DNA from: an uncultured Rhodopila sp.
GTDB lineage: Bacteria > Pseudomonadota > Alphaproteobacteria > Acetobacterales > Acetobacteraceae
DNA length: 64,000 bases
Assembly: GCA_903851415.1 (NCBI GenBank)
Contig: CAINOE010000213.1
Span: 41,419 to 105,418, forward strand
Direction: 5' to 3'
Position numbers and translations under genes: made by a program. Of the stretch, positions 1 to 8,128 are shown piece after piece. The notes beneath the pieces are model-generated. The model had not been told where the DNA came from, searched no databases, and worked only from the letters and a program-made list of their open reading frames with translations. How positions within the stretch are numbered: the stretch's first letter is position 1; the number at the start of each line of letters is the position of its first letter.

Positions 1-149
1 ACGCCGGGCGGGGCGGGCGAGGCCAGCGCGACCTCGAACGCGCCGCCCTTGAGGTTGCGCAGAATATTGGCGGTGCGGATCTTGCCGCCCTCGTCCATCG
101 GAAACAGGAATCGCGGACTGATGAACAGCAGGCGCGGCCGTGCCGTCAC
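1..149 (-). CDS. Glycosyltransferase, N-terminal fragment (runs off window)
   Basis: The minus strand opens with a GTG at 149 and continues past the window edge. The visible 49 residues include LLFISPRFLFPMDEGGKIRT, the N-terminal beta-strand and donor-loop pattern of GT4-type (GT-B fold) glycosyltransferases that read 'P...GGKIR...LL..L'. This frame is not in the ORF track because it is cut by the edge. The GTG overlaps the TGA of the upstream sugar dehydrogenase by four bases (GTGA), so the two are probably translationally coupled. The context suggests transfer of a sugar to an exopolysaccharide or glycolipid. Substrate cannot be judged from this piece. Confidence 0.7.
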   Translation of the reverse strand, partial: MTARPRLLFISPRFLFPMDEGGKIRTANILRNLKGGAFEVALASPAPPG

Positions 150-1462
150 CAGCACAGGCCCTGATAGGCGATGCCCGCTTTGGTCTCCAGGGCCGGGATG
201 CCGGCAAGATCGAACACCGTCTGTCCGTCGAGCGCCGCCAGCAGCGCCGGCTGGTCCTCGGGCGCGATATGCCCGACGACGACGAGGCGGCTGCCCTCCA
301 GCGCGGCGGCGGGTTCGGCCGTCAGCAGCCGATCGATGTGGGGAATTTCGCGATCGATGTAGGCGCGGTTGCTGCCGATCAGGCGGGCGACCTGCACCTG
401 GCGGTCGTATATCCGCAGCTCGAAGCCGCGGCCGATAAGGCGCTCCGCCAGGGTCACGAACGGCGATTCGCGCAGGTCGTCGGTGCCCTGCTTGAACGCC
501 AGCCCGAACAGCGACACGCGCTGGCGGCCCTGGCGCAGGATGGCCTCATACACGCGATCGACGATCGCCTGATTGCTGGTGAGCACGTTGTGCAGGAACG
601 GCGCCGCCACGTCCTTCCGCTGCGCCAGCGACAGGAAGCTGCGGATGTCCTTGGGCAGGCAGGAGCCGCCAAAGGCGAAGCCCGGCCGCAGATAGGCGGG
701 CGAGATGTTCAGCGTGCGGTCCTCACGGAACAGCCGGAACGCCTCGCGCGCATCGACGCCGCAGGCCGACAGTATCTGCCCGGCCTCGTTGGCGAAGGCG
801 AGCTTGACCGCATGGTAGGCGTTGGAGAGGTATTTGACGCTCTCGGCGACCCGGTAGGGCGTCACATGCAGCGGGGAGTCGATGCCGGCGTAGAGCTGCC
901 GCAGCACCGCGGCATCGTCGCCGGGCGGGGCGCCAATCAGCGTGAAGGGCGGCGCATGGAAGTCGCGCACCGAGCTGCCCTCGCGCAGGAATTCCGGATT
1001 GCTGTAATAGGTCAATCCCTCGCCATGGCGGCGGCCGGATTCGTGCTCGAGAATCGGAATCACCCGGTCCTCCGCGGTCCCCGGCGGCACGGTCGAGCGC
1101 ATGACGACGACATGCGGCGTGGTCTTGCCGCGCAGCGCCCGGCCAATGACGGCGGAGACCTGATCGACGGCCTCCAGCGAGACGCTGCCGTTGGGCGCGC
1201 TCGGCGTTCCGACGGAGATGAAGGTGACATCGGTCGCGGCGATCGCGGCGGCGGAATCGGCGGTCGCGCGCAGCGATCCGGCCTGCACCGCATGCGCGAT
1301 CAGATCGTTGATCTCCGCTTCGACGATCGGCGACTGGCCGCGGTTGAGCATGGCGATCTTTTCGGCCGAGACATCGACGGCGGTGATGTCATGTCCGGCG
1401 GACGCCAGGCAGCCGCTGGCGACAACGCCGACATACCCGGCGCCGAAGATGGAAATTTTCAT
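146..1462 (-). CDS. Nucleotide-sugar 6-dehydrogenase, AlgD (GDP-mannose dehydrogenase) type
   Basis: This 438-residue protein oxidises the C6 hydroxyl of an NDP-sugar to the uronic acid with NAD. The N-terminal Rossmann motif GAGYVGVV is at residues 7-14. NPEFLREG lies mid-protein, and the catalytic-cysteine motif GGSCLPKD is typical of UDP-Glc/GDP-Man dehydrogenases. The end (IPHIDRLL, then GLCW at the extreme C-terminus) matches my memory of AlgD better than of UDP-glucose dehydrogenase, so GDP-mannose is the favoured substrate; this is inference. The ORF track starts 35 codons earlier, but MKISIFGAGYVG is the usual family start, so I use ATG 1462. It is coupled by GTGA overlap to a glycosyltransferase, indicating an exopolysaccharide locus to the left. 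Confidence 0.88.
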   Translation of the reverse strand: MKISIFGAGYVGVVASGCLASAGHDITAVDVSAEKIAMLNRGQSPIVEAEINDLIAHAVQAGSLRATADSAAAIAATDVTFISVGTPSAPNGSVSLEAVDQVSAVIGRALRGKTTPHVVVMRSTVPPGTAEDRVIPILEHESGRRHGEGLTYYSNPEFLREGSSVRDFHAPPFTLIGAPPGDDAAVLRQLYAGIDSPLHVTPYRVAESVKYLSNAYHAVKLAFANEAGQILSACGVDAREAFRLFREDRTLNISPAYLRPGFAFGGSCLPKDIRSFLSLAQRKDVAAPFLHNVLTSNQAIVDRVYEAILRQGRQRVSLFGLAFKQGTDDLRESPFVTLAERLIGRGFELRIYDRQVQVARLIGSNRAYIDREIPHIDRLLTAEPAAALEGSRLVVVGHIAPEDQPALLAALDGQTVFDLAGIPALETKAGIAYQGLCW

Positions 1463-1998
1463 GGGGCGGCGCGGTCCGGCCGCGGGTTCGGGCCGGGCGT
1501 GCCGGCGGGACCGTCGTTCATGGCAGGGCGCAAAGTCTTCTCCAACACCGCGGGCACGGACGGCCATGCCGCGGCACCCGAGTAGCCCATCGGCTCCGGC
1601 GACTCAAAGTGAAACTATTGGAGTGTGGAAAAAATGACGGTTTTTAGATTTTTCCGCACGCCGGGGCGTTTCGCGCACGTCGTTGCCTCCGTGTCACGGC
1701 CGGGCTTGGCCCCTTGGCTATCAGGATAAGCCGCGACTGGAAAAAACCTGGCCCGGGCGTCGGTCTCTCCTCGTCATGGCCCGGCTTGTCCGGGCCACCC
1801 ATGCCAGCACGTGCCGCGACAGGTGGCCCGGACAAGCCGGGCCATGGCGAATGGGAAGAATGCCGTGCTCCGCCCAGGCGTTTATCCCGATGGCTATGGG
1901 GCTTGGCCCGGCCATCCTCGCCTGGCGGAGCGGGTGGCGGCAAAGTCGTGGATGGCCGGACCAAAACCGGCCATGCCACGGGGAGACCCGCTCCCCGC
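1463..1998. other. Intergenic region rich in palindromes
   Basis: No convincing coding sequence is present; the ORFs listed here are shadows of repeats. It holds the long palindrome at 1774-1846 and a shorter one at 1952-1974 (ATGGCCGG / CCGGCCAT with a 7-base loop). It lies downstream of the minus-strand ydfG and upstream of the minus-strand dehydrogenase, so it should contain the promoter of the latter. Confidence 0.6.
1774..1846. repeat. REP-like long palindrome, copy 1
   Basis: Two near-perfect arms, TCATGGCCCGGCTTGTCCGG and its reverse complement, flank a loop of about 20 bases containing GCACGTGC. Full copies recur at 7289-7362, 33564-33637 and 51407-51480, always between genes. Shorter or degenerate forms occur at 14125-14151 and 38049-38098. 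Confidence 0.85.
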
Positions 1999-2751
1999 TT
2001 ACGACCGCTTGACCGCCAACGGCCCGGGCGCCTGGCAGGTCGGCATCATCTCCATGCGGTTGATGTTCACGTGCGGCGGCAGGCCAACCACCCAGGCAGC
2101 CGCCTCGGCGATGTCCTCCGCCGTCAGCGGCACCGTCCCGGCATACACCGCATCCGCCCGCTGCTGATCGCCGCCGAAGCGGTTGACGCTGAACTCCGTG
2201 CCGCCGCAAAGCCCCGGCTCCAGGTCCGTCACCCGCACCGAACGCCCCACCAGATCGGCCCGCAGATTGAGGCTGAACTGCGTGACGAACGCTTTCGACG
2301 CGCCATACACGTGGCCGCCAGGATACGGGTAGGACGCCGCCGTGCTGCTGAGGTTGATAATGTGGCCGCGGTTGCGCTCCACCATGCCCGGCAGCAGCGC
2401 CCGGGTGATGTGGATCAGCCCGGTCACATTCGTCGCGACCATGAGGTCCCAGTCCTCGATATCGGCCTCGAACGCCGGGTCAAGCCCGAGTGCCAGGCCG
2501 GCGTTGTTGATCAGCACATCGACCTCCCGCCAATTCGGCGGCAGGCTGCCGGGCAGCGCGGCAACCGCCCCGGCGTTGGTCACGTCGAGCATCAGCGGCA
2601 GCAGCGCGTCGCCCAGTTCTTCATGCAACTCCGTCAGCCGGGCGGCACGGCGCCCGGCGGCGATGACGCGGTGCCCGTCGCGGATGAAGCGGCGCGCCAT
2701 CGCGGCGCCGAAGCCGGCCGTGGCGCCGGTCACCAGGATTGTCAGGGCCAT
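1999..2751 (-). CDS. ydfG: NADP-dependent 3-hydroxy acid dehydrogenase, YdfG family SDR
   Basis: A classical short-chain dehydrogenase of 250 residues, the usual family length. It has the cofactor motif TGATAGFG near the N-terminus, NNAGLALG, and the catalytic Ser with YxxxK (YGASK). PGMVERN, HIINL and EPGL.GGTEFS follow the E. coli YdfG pattern closely, so oxidation of L-serine or 3-hydroxy acids such as 3-hydroxypropionate with NADP is likely. GRR after strand 2 fits NADP preference. It lies 14 bases downstream of the LLM oxidoreductase gene on the same strand and is probably co-transcribed with it. Confidence 0.9.
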   Translation of the reverse strand: MALTILVTGATAGFGAAMARRFIRDGHRVIAAGRRAARLTELHEELGDALLPLMLDVTNAGAVAALPGSLPPNWREVDVLINNAGLALGLDPAFEADIEDWDLMVATNVTGLIHITRALLPGMVERNRGHIINLSSTAASYPYPGGHVYGASKAFVTQFSLNLRADLVGRSVRVTDLEPGLCGGTEFSVNRFGGDQQRADAVYAGTVPLTAEDIAEAAAWVVGLPPHVNINRMEMMPTCQAPGPLAVKRS

Positions 2752-2765
2752 GGCGGTCGAGCCTC

Positions 2766-3695
2766 CTAAGCGAAATGCGGAATCACGTCCGACGCCAGCA
2801 GTTCATGCGTCTCGGCGTCGTTCTTATACGCGGAGCTGATGAAAAGCTGCACCCCGGCGTCACGGTAGCGGCCCACAAGGTCGGTCACCTGAGCGACCGT
2901 GCCGGCAAAGCCGCGGAAGGGGTCTGGTACGGCCAGGCGCTGCCGCTTCGCCGCCAGCGCCGCCTCGTCGCGCGCCAGCAGCAGGCCGATGACATTGGTT
3001 TTCTCGATCGTCGCGTAGTCGCGCCCTTCGGTCTCGCAATGGCCGCGCAGGACGTCGTATTTGTGCCGCACCTCGTCCGGATCGCCGAACACGTTGCAGG
3101 CGTCGCCCAGCCGAGCCACCACGCGCAAGGTCAGTTGTTCGCCGCCGCCGGCGATCATCACCGGGGGACGCGGCTTCTGCACCGGCTTCGGCTCCAGGAT
3201 CGCGTCCTCCACATGGAAATACTTGCCGTGGAAGGTGGCGCGCGGCTCCGCCCACATGGTCAGGATCAGGCGCACCGCCTCCTCCATCTGCCGGATGCGC
3301 ACGGCGGGGCGTTCCGGAAATTCCCAGCCATACTGGCGGTATTCGGTTTCGAACCAGCCGGCGCCGATGCCGAGGGTCAGGCGTCCCCGGCTGATCAGGT
3401 CAACGCCGGCCGCGATCTTCGCCAGATGCGCCGGGTTGCGATAGGCGACGGAGGACACCAGCGTGGCCAGCCGGATACGGGTCGTGACCGCGGCGAGGGC
3501 CGTCAACGCGGTCCAGCCCTCGATGAAGGGTTCGTCCGCGGCGCCCACCGGCGGGATCTGGATCAGGTGGTCCATGACCGAGAACCAGGTGAAGCCGTGC
3601 GTTTCCGCCCATTGCGCCTTGGCCTTGACGCCCTCGAAAGCATCCGCCGGATCGTCGCCGAACAGCCAGGACGGGTTGTGGATACCGAACTTCAC
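2766..3695 (-). CDS. LLM class flavin-dependent oxidoreductase (F420-type)
   Basis: A 309-residue TIM-barrel protein of the bacterial luciferase-like family. The start MKFGIHNPSW, DHLIQIPPV, LISRGRLTLGIGAGW and PPVMIAGGG are the usual flavin/F420-binding landmarks of the LLM class F420-dependent oxidoreductase branch. Whether the cofactor is F420 or FMN cannot be told from sequence alone, and the substrate is unknown. It is the first gene of a two-gene minus-strand unit with ydfG. A repeat element lies directly upstream. Confidence 0.8.
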   Translation of the reverse strand: MKFGIHNPSWLFGDDPADAFEGVKAKAQWAETHGFTWFSVMDHLIQIPPVGAADEPFIEGWTALTALAAVTTRIRLATLVSSVAYRNPAHLAKIAAGVDLISRGRLTLGIGAGWFETEYRQYGWEFPERPAVRIRQMEEAVRLILTMWAEPRATFHGKYFHVEDAILEPKPVQKPRPPVMIAGGGEQLTLRVVARLGDACNVFGDPDEVRHKYDVLRGHCETEGRDYATIEKTNVIGLLLARDEAALAAKRQRLAVPDPFRGFAGTVAQVTDLVGRYRDAGVQLFISSAYKNDAETHELLASDVIPHFA

Positions 3696-3807
3696 GGGCG
3701 TCTCCTGTGGTCTGCCTGATCACACGCTCACATCATCGCCCCCGCGGGACAAGCCCTGCCGGAGTTGCAAATGGCCAGCTCCGTGGCTGGATGAGGGAAG
3801 CAAAGCT

Positions 3808-4007
3808 GTTACACGGATTCTCACGGATTAAGGGCACGGATTTCGCAGATTGCGGTTGGCTGCCATCCTGCCCCTGCGCCGGACGACCACCGGCGCACCG
3901 GCGATTGAGCCTGGCCGAAATTCAGCAGCCGCCACAGCCCGTTATGCTGCGGCCCGGCCCCGATTTCGGGGTAATCCGTGCCCTTAATCCGTGAGAATCC
4001 GTGTAAC
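3808..4007. repeat. 200-bp inverted-repeat element 1 (ATCCGTG arms)
   Basis: Two 35-base arms (3808-3842 and 3973-4007) are perfect inverted repeats. Each arm carries the heptamer ATCCGTG (or complement) three times with unequal spacing. The 130-base interior has no ORF with recognisable similarity. With flanks it fills the 368-base gap between the LLM oxidoreductase and DUF2478 genes. A related element is at 9934-10116. The ORFs here are symmetric shadows of the palindrome. Confidence 0.9.
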
Positions 4008-4063
4008 ATCTTTCTTTCTGCATACCGGAACGGAACCGGCGGCGCACGCTATCGCCGTAGCCG

Positions 4064-4636
4064 TCACGCCACAACGGCGGGGCTTCGGCCGCGTTCCGCC
4101 AGCCTCGGGAACAGCGCCTCCGCCCAGGCCTCGATCGCGCGGGCCGAAGCGGGCAGGCGGGTGGCCGGACCGCCGAGGAATTCTTCCAGCGCCGGCAGCA
4201 GCGAAACCCGGATCGGTATCAGCACCGCCAGTCCCGAGCAGATCGCATCGGCGATTTCCGGGCGCAGTCCGCGGCCCTCGGCCTCCACGCCGCCGAACCG
4301 GTTGACGACGAGCAGCTCGGCGCCCGACCCGGCGGCGATCCCCAGCAGGTAGGCCGCCCGCGCCAGCGCGCCGGTATCGAAGGTGCAGGCGATGGCGCCC
4401 GGCCCGCGCGGCTGGTCCAGGCGGATGACCTGCCCGCTGCCGATGTCCTCGACCCACATCGCCTGCTTGCCGCCGGGCACGGCATCGCCGAAGTGCTGCA
4501 GCAGGCCGGCCACCGCAATGCCCCGCGCACGGAGGCAACAGACCGCCTCCGACACCGCCGCGTCGAGGCCGTCGGACGAGTCGTAGGGCAGCACGCCAAC
4601 CCTGGCCGCAATGTCGCTCGTGTCGGTTGGCCGCAT
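4064..4636 (-). CDS. DUF2478 family protein
   Basis: A soluble 190-residue protein with the DUF2478 hallmark LLVVNRFGGVEAEGRGLR in its second half and an N-terminal segment containing YDSSDGLDA. In other genomes this family is often encoded near molybdate uptake or molybdoenzyme genes, and an NTPase-like role has been suggested; I see no Walker A motif. The track start is 69 codons upstream, but MRPTDTSD at 4636 follows a plausible purine-rich site (GAGGCG) and removes an unlikely Cys/Arg-rich leader. It is divergent from the SMP-30-like gene. Confidence 0.75.
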   Translation of the reverse strand: MRPTDTSDIAARVGVLPYDSSDGLDAAVSEAVCCLRARGIAVAGLLQHFGDAVPGGKQAMWVEDIGSGQVIRLDQPRGPGAIACTFDTGALARAAYLLGIAAGSGAELLVVNRFGGVEAEGRGLRPEIADAICSGLAVLIPIRVSLLPALEEFLGGPATRLPASARAIEAWAEALFPRLAERGRSPAVVA

Positions 4637-4771
4637 CGCCTCGGGCCCCTTTTGCGCGGCGCCGGGCGGCGCGCGATCCGGCGGATATCTATGCAAACGC
4701 CCGCGCGATGCCAAGCGCGGTGTCGCCGGGTGCAGGTTGACACCCGGGATTTCCCCGCAATACTGCTTGGC

Positions 4772-4789
4772 TGTATACGTCCAAATACA
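4772..4789. promoter_or_regulatory. Operator-like palindrome between divergent genes
   Basis: TGTAT-N8-ATACA is a perfect 5+5 inverted repeat, extending imperfectly to 7+7, in an otherwise GC-rich region between the divergent DUF2478 and SMP-30-like genes. Size and place fit a dimeric regulator site. The regulator is unknown. Confidence 0.4.
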
Positions 4790-4828
4790 ACGACGCCGCG
4801 CCGAACACCAAGAAACGGGATGGAAACA

Positions 4829-5818
4829 ATGCGCGCTTTTCACCGAGCACTTCGATCGTCCGTCTTTATCTCAGCGCTTGCCGGCCTCTGCTCCGCCGCT
4901 GCGGCGGCACCGCCCGCGACTGTTACCGTGCCGGGCACAACCGACTTTCCCGAGAGCATGACAGCCTCGGCCGACGGCACGCTGTATTTCAGCAGCATGG
5001 CCGGCGGCCGCATTTTCCGCGCCCCGCCCGGCGCGGCCGAGGCGTCCGACTGGATCAGGCAGGGCGCCGGCGGGTTGTCCTCCGCGCTGGGGGTGCTGGC
5101 TGACGACAAGTCGAACACCCTGTTTGTCTGCTCGAACGATATGAGCTTTGCGGGCCTCGCCATCCCGACCGGCAACAAGCCGACCTCCCTGAAGATTTTC
5201 GATTTGAAGACCGGGGCGGCGAAGGACAGCGTCGCGCTGCCGTCCGCGGCGCTGCTAGGGCAATCGCCGCTGTGCAACGATATCGCCGTGGCGGCGGACG
5301 GCACCGCCTATGTGACCGACTCGCTGGGCGGCCGCATCCTGCGCCTCAAGCCGGGCGCCAGGGAGTTCGAGGTCTGGGCGCATGACGCGCGCTGGGACGT
5401 CAAGGGACCCCAGCTCGACGGCATCGCCGTGCTGCCGGACGGGGCGGTCTACGCCAACATCTTCCAGGGCAACGGGTTGTACCGCGTCGCGGTGAACGCC
5501 GACGGCAGCGCCGGCACGGTCACCCGGTTGCAAACCTCGCGCCCGCTGTTCCATTCCGACGGGCTGCGCGCCTTCGGTCCGAACCGGCTGCTGATGGTGG
5601 AGGGGGAGACGAAAGGCACCCTCGACCTGATCACGGTCAGCGGCGACAGCGCCAACATCGACACCGTCAAGGCCGGGTTCGAGGGGCCCGTGTCGCTCGC
5701 GCAGGTGGGCGACACGGTCTATGTCCTGGATGTGCCGCTGAAATACCTGTTCGATCCGGATTTCAGGAAGCGGTCTCCGCCGCCGTTCCGTGCCGAGGCG
5801 GTTAAATTACCGCAATAG
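4829..5818 (+). CDS. Secreted SMP-30/gluconolactonase-like beta-propeller protein
   Basis: A Sec signal peptide (MRAFHRALRSS, hydrophobic core, then AAAAA) precedes about 300 residues with repeated 'ADGT.Y.SS', 'AADGTAYVTDS' and 'LPDGAVYAN' blades, typical of SMP-30/NHL-like six-bladed propellers. It is probably periplasmic. A lactonase or sugar-acid role is possible, but metal-ligand residues cannot be assigned with confidence. Of two in-frame ATGs (4820, 4829) the second is chosen because GGGATGGA lies just upstream of it. It is divergent from the DUF2478 gene, with a palindrome between them. Confidence 0.7.
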   Translation: MRAFHRALRSSVFISALAGLCSAAAAAPPATVTVPGTTDFPESMTASADGTLYFSSMAGGRIFRAPPGAAEASDWIRQGAGGLSSALGVLADDKSNTLFVCSNDMSFAGLAIPTGNKPTSLKIFDLKTGAAKDSVALPSAALLGQSPLCNDIAVAADGTAYVTDSLGGRILRLKPGAREFEVWAHDARWDVKGPQLDGIAVLPDGAVYANIFQGNGLYRVAVNADGSAGTVTRLQTSRPLFHSDGLRAFGPNRLLMVEGETKGTLDLITVSGDSANIDTVKAGFEGPVSLAQVGDTVYVLDVPLKYLFDPDFRKRSPPPFRAEAVKLPQ

Positions 5819-5906
5819 AGCTTTGACACGCCGCGCCCGGTCACCAGATCGTCCGGGTAGCCACGCCTGTGGGCAGTCGTGGCACGATCACGCGGGAGGT
5901 TGAACC

Positions 5907-6620
5907 ATGTCCGTACGCTCGATCACAGTTTCCGGTGCCGCTCTGCTGGCGGGGCTGGGATTGGCCGTCTGGTTCCTGCCCGCCCCGGCCGGCGGGGCCG
6001 AGCGGGCACTGCCGGCGCCGGCTTTGGACCCGGCCCCCGCTGCGGCCGGTCCGCAGACCGCTGTGTTTGCCGGCGGCTGCTTTTGGGGCGTCCAGGGCGT
6101 GTTCGAGCATGTCAAGGGCGTGACCCGCGCTGTGTCGGGCTACGCCGGCGGGCATGTCGTTGATCCCGGGTATGAAGAGGTGAGTTCGGGGGCGACGGGG
6201 CATGCGGAGTCGGTCAGCGTGACCTTCGATCCGTCCCGCGTCAGCTATGGCACGCTGCTGCGGATTTTCTTCTCCGTAGCGCTCGACCCGACCCAAAAAG
6301 ATCGGCAGGGGCCGGATTGGGGCACGCAATACCGCTCGGAGCTGTTCGTGACCGGGCCGGAGCAGGAGCGGGTGGCGAAGGCGTATATCGCCCAGCTTGA
6401 GGCGGCGCATGCGTTCAGCAAGCCGATAGTGACGCGGGTTGATGCGGCGGGTCCGTTCTATCCGGCGGAGGCGTATCATCAGGATTACCTGACCTTGCAT
6501 CCGGATGCGCCGTATATCGCGATCAACGACATGCCGAAGGTGCAGGCGCTGCGGACGCTGTTCCCGGAGAACTGGCAGGCGCAGCCGGTGACGGTGGGGA
6601 AGGCGGTGGCGGCAGAGTAG
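5907..6620 (+). CDS. msrA: Peptide-methionine (S)-S-oxide reductase MsrA, exported
   Basis: It reduces methionine-S-sulfoxide in oxidised proteins. The nucleophilic cysteine lies in GGCFWG (about residue 58), followed by the family motifs SGYAGG, GHAESV and DWGTQYRS, and a C-terminal FYPAEAYHQDY. Residues 1-31 form a signal peptide with a hydrophobic core, so this copy should act in the periplasm, unlike the cytoplasmic E. coli enzyme. A strong ribosome site (GGGAGG) sits seven bases before ATG 5907. No resolving-Cys tail is evident beyond the first motif. Confidence 0.93.
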   Translation: MSVRSITVSGAALLAGLGLAVWFLPAPAGGAERALPAPALDPAPAAAGPQTAVFAGGCFWGVQGVFEHVKGVTRAVSGYAGGHVVDPGYEEVSSGATGHAESVSVTFDPSRVSYGTLLRIFFSVALDPTQKDRQGPDWGTQYRSELFVTGPEQERVAKAYIAQLEAAHAFSKPIVTRVDAAGPFYPAEAYHQDYLTLHPDAPYIAINDMPKVQALRTLFPENWQAQPVTVGKAVAAE

Positions 6621-6683
6621 GGTTTGCCGCGGGGCGGCCCGGGCAGGGTGCATCGGATTGCCTCATGTGATAGGAACGTCGCC

Positions 6684-7250
6684 ATGAGCCAAGCGCTGAG
6701 CCGGCCTTTGCTGACCGTCGATGAATTCCACGACTGGGAACCGCCACCCGGACTGGAAGATCGCCGCTGGGAACTCGTGGACGGCGAGCCGGTCTGCATG
6801 GCGCCTCCCGGTGTCAACCACGGCGCCATCCAGAGCCAGGTGGGCATGCTGCTCGGCCTGCACCTGCGGACCCATCGTCCGTCGTGCAGAATTATCGTGA
6901 CGCCCGGTGTCATTCCCGGCCTCCGATCCCGCGTCAACCAGCGCGTGCCGGATCTGGGCGTCTCCTGCGGGCCGTTTGTTGACTCGCGGTCATTGCCCGA
7001 TCCGGTGCTGCTGGTCGAAATCCTCTCGCCGTCGAACGAGGCGAAGACCCGCGCGAATGCCTGGGCCTATGCCACCATCCCGAGCGTGCAGGAGGTGCTG
7101 ATCCTCTCAAGCACCGCCGTCCGGGCGGAGATCCTGCGTCAGGGCGACGAGACCCCGGCGATCGCCCGCGGGAAAGAAACGCTGCGCCTGGAAAGCATCG
7201 GCTACGAGGGTTGTTTGGACGAGTTCTACGCGACGACTGATCTGACCTGA
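6684..7250 (+). CDS. Uma2 family (DUF820) putative restriction endonuclease-like protein
   Basis: A 188-residue protein of the PD-(D/E)XK superfamily Uma2/DUF820. Visible landmarks are RRWELVDGEPV, the acidic VPDLGVSC and the core VLLVEILSPSNEAKTR, where Asp, Glu and Lys of the nuclease fold fall. Nuclease activity is inferred from the fold; the family's biological role is poorly known and it often occurs in many copies per genome. The start at 6684 follows TAGGAACG, whereas the track start 20 codons earlier lies in the trailing region of msrA. Confidence 0.8.
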   Translation: MSQALSRPLLTVDEFHDWEPPPGLEDRRWELVDGEPVCMAPPGVNHGAIQSQVGMLLGLHLRTHRPSCRIIVTPGVIPGLRSRVNQRVPDLGVSCGPFVDSRSLPDPVLLVEILSPSNEAKTRANAWAYATIPSVQEVLILSSTAVRAEILRQGDETPAIARGKETLRLESIGYEGCLDEFYATTDLT

Positions 7251-7288
7251 CATTTCGCGTTGCCCCGCGTGACGCCGCGCCCCCATCG

Positions 7289-7362
7289 TCATGGCCCGGC
7301 TTGTCCGGGCCACCCATCGCCGCACGTGCTGGAACAGGTGGCGCGGACAAGCCGGGCCATGA
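7289..7362. repeat. REP-like long palindrome, copy 2
   Basis: It has the same arm sequence as 1774-1846, with one arm slightly degenerate (GGCGCGGACAAGCCGG). It lies between the 3' ends of the convergent Uma2 and DUF29 genes, where it could also act as a bidirectional terminator or mRNA stabiliser. Confidence 0.85.
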
Positions 7363-7411
7363 CGGTTTTCGCAACACCGCCCCGTAAAGCGGTAGTTTCA
7401 TGGGCGTCGCC

Positions 7412-7876
7412 CTAGGCGGGCTCATCCGGCAACCACGGACCCAGAACCTGGTCCTCCGTGAACGTCAGGCCCTCGATCGGCACCTTCGGCTGCTCATCAT
7501 ATAAAGCCAGCATCGTCGCGACGTCCCGCTGCGCATCCGGCGTTTCATCCGCGATCATCGCAGCAACCTCCCGCCGCAGGCTCGGGCTGCTCTTCAGAAG
7601 TCTGCGGATGCTGCTTCGCGCGTGCAATACCGCGGCTTTCCAGCCCTTCCGGGGATCAATCGCCGGTGATGCCTGCAGCTTGATCAAATGCTCCAGCACG
7701 GTGCCGATGTGGCTGCGCAGCGCCAGGCGCTCGGAGTTCCCCACGCTCTCGATCTCCTCGGCGATATGGGGCCAGTCCAGTTCGCTGTCGTTCACCAGTT
7801 CGCCCGCCGCCCACCGCCTCAGCAGTCCGGTCTGCCGATCGGCCCACATCACGATGTCTGCGTCGTATTCGCTCAT
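7412..7876 (-). CDS. DUF29 domain-containing protein
   Basis: A 154-residue helical protein with the DUF29 pattern: an N-terminal YDADIVMWADRQTGLLR, the central DWPHIAEEIESVG..ER and the HLIKLQ..P segment. Function is unknown; the family is common in cyanobacteria and alphaproteobacteria. It starts nine bases after the purS stop on the same strand, where purQ would be expected, and so may be read as a tail of the pur transcript. Confidence 0.8.
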   Translation of the reverse strand: MSEYDADIVMWADRQTGLLRRWAAGELVNDSELDWPHIAEEIESVGNSERLALRSHIGTVLEHLIKLQASPAIDPRKGWKAAVLHARSSIRRLLKSSPSLRREVAAMIADETPDAQRDVATMLALYDEQPKVPIEGLTFTEDQVLGPWLPDEPA

Positions 7877-7885
7877 GGCAACGCG

Positions 7886-8128
7886 CTAACCCCCTACCTC
7901 CACCCGGAAGCTCTCGATCACCGTGTTGGCCAGCAGCTTGCGGGCCATCTCCTCAGCCGCCGCCCGCGCCTTCGCCGGGTCGGTTTCCGCCAGCTCGATC
8001 TCGATCACCTTCCCGGCCCGCACATCGCCCACGCCGGCAAACCCCAGCGTCCCCAACGCATGCGCGATGGCTTTCCCCTGAGGGTCGAGCACGCCGGTCT
8101 TCAGCATCACCGTCACAATCGCCTTCAC
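7886..8128 (-). CDS. purS: Phosphoribosylformylglycinamidine synthase subunit PurS
   Basis: An 80-residue PurS, the small bridging subunit of the three-part FGAM synthase (PurLQS) in de novo purine synthesis. [17 protein letters not shown] and the central [18 protein letters not shown] are characteristic. The GTG start overlaps the purC TGA (GTGA), giving translational coupling; the track ORF begins far upstream inside purC and is wrong. purQ does not follow; a DUF29 gene does. Confidence 0.93.
   Translation of the reverse strand: MKAIVTVMLKTGVLDPQGKAIAHALGTLGFAGVGDVRAGKVIEIELAETDPAKARAAAEEMARKLLANTVIESFRVEVGG

Noticed and set aside
1714-2769. 351-residue plus-strand ORF
   Set aside because: It reads through the REP-like palindrome and then the antisense of ydfG.
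3707-4009. Small ORFs on both strands in repeat element 1
   Set aside because: Their translations share the sequence from the inverted arms on both strands, showing they come from the palindrome and not from a gene.
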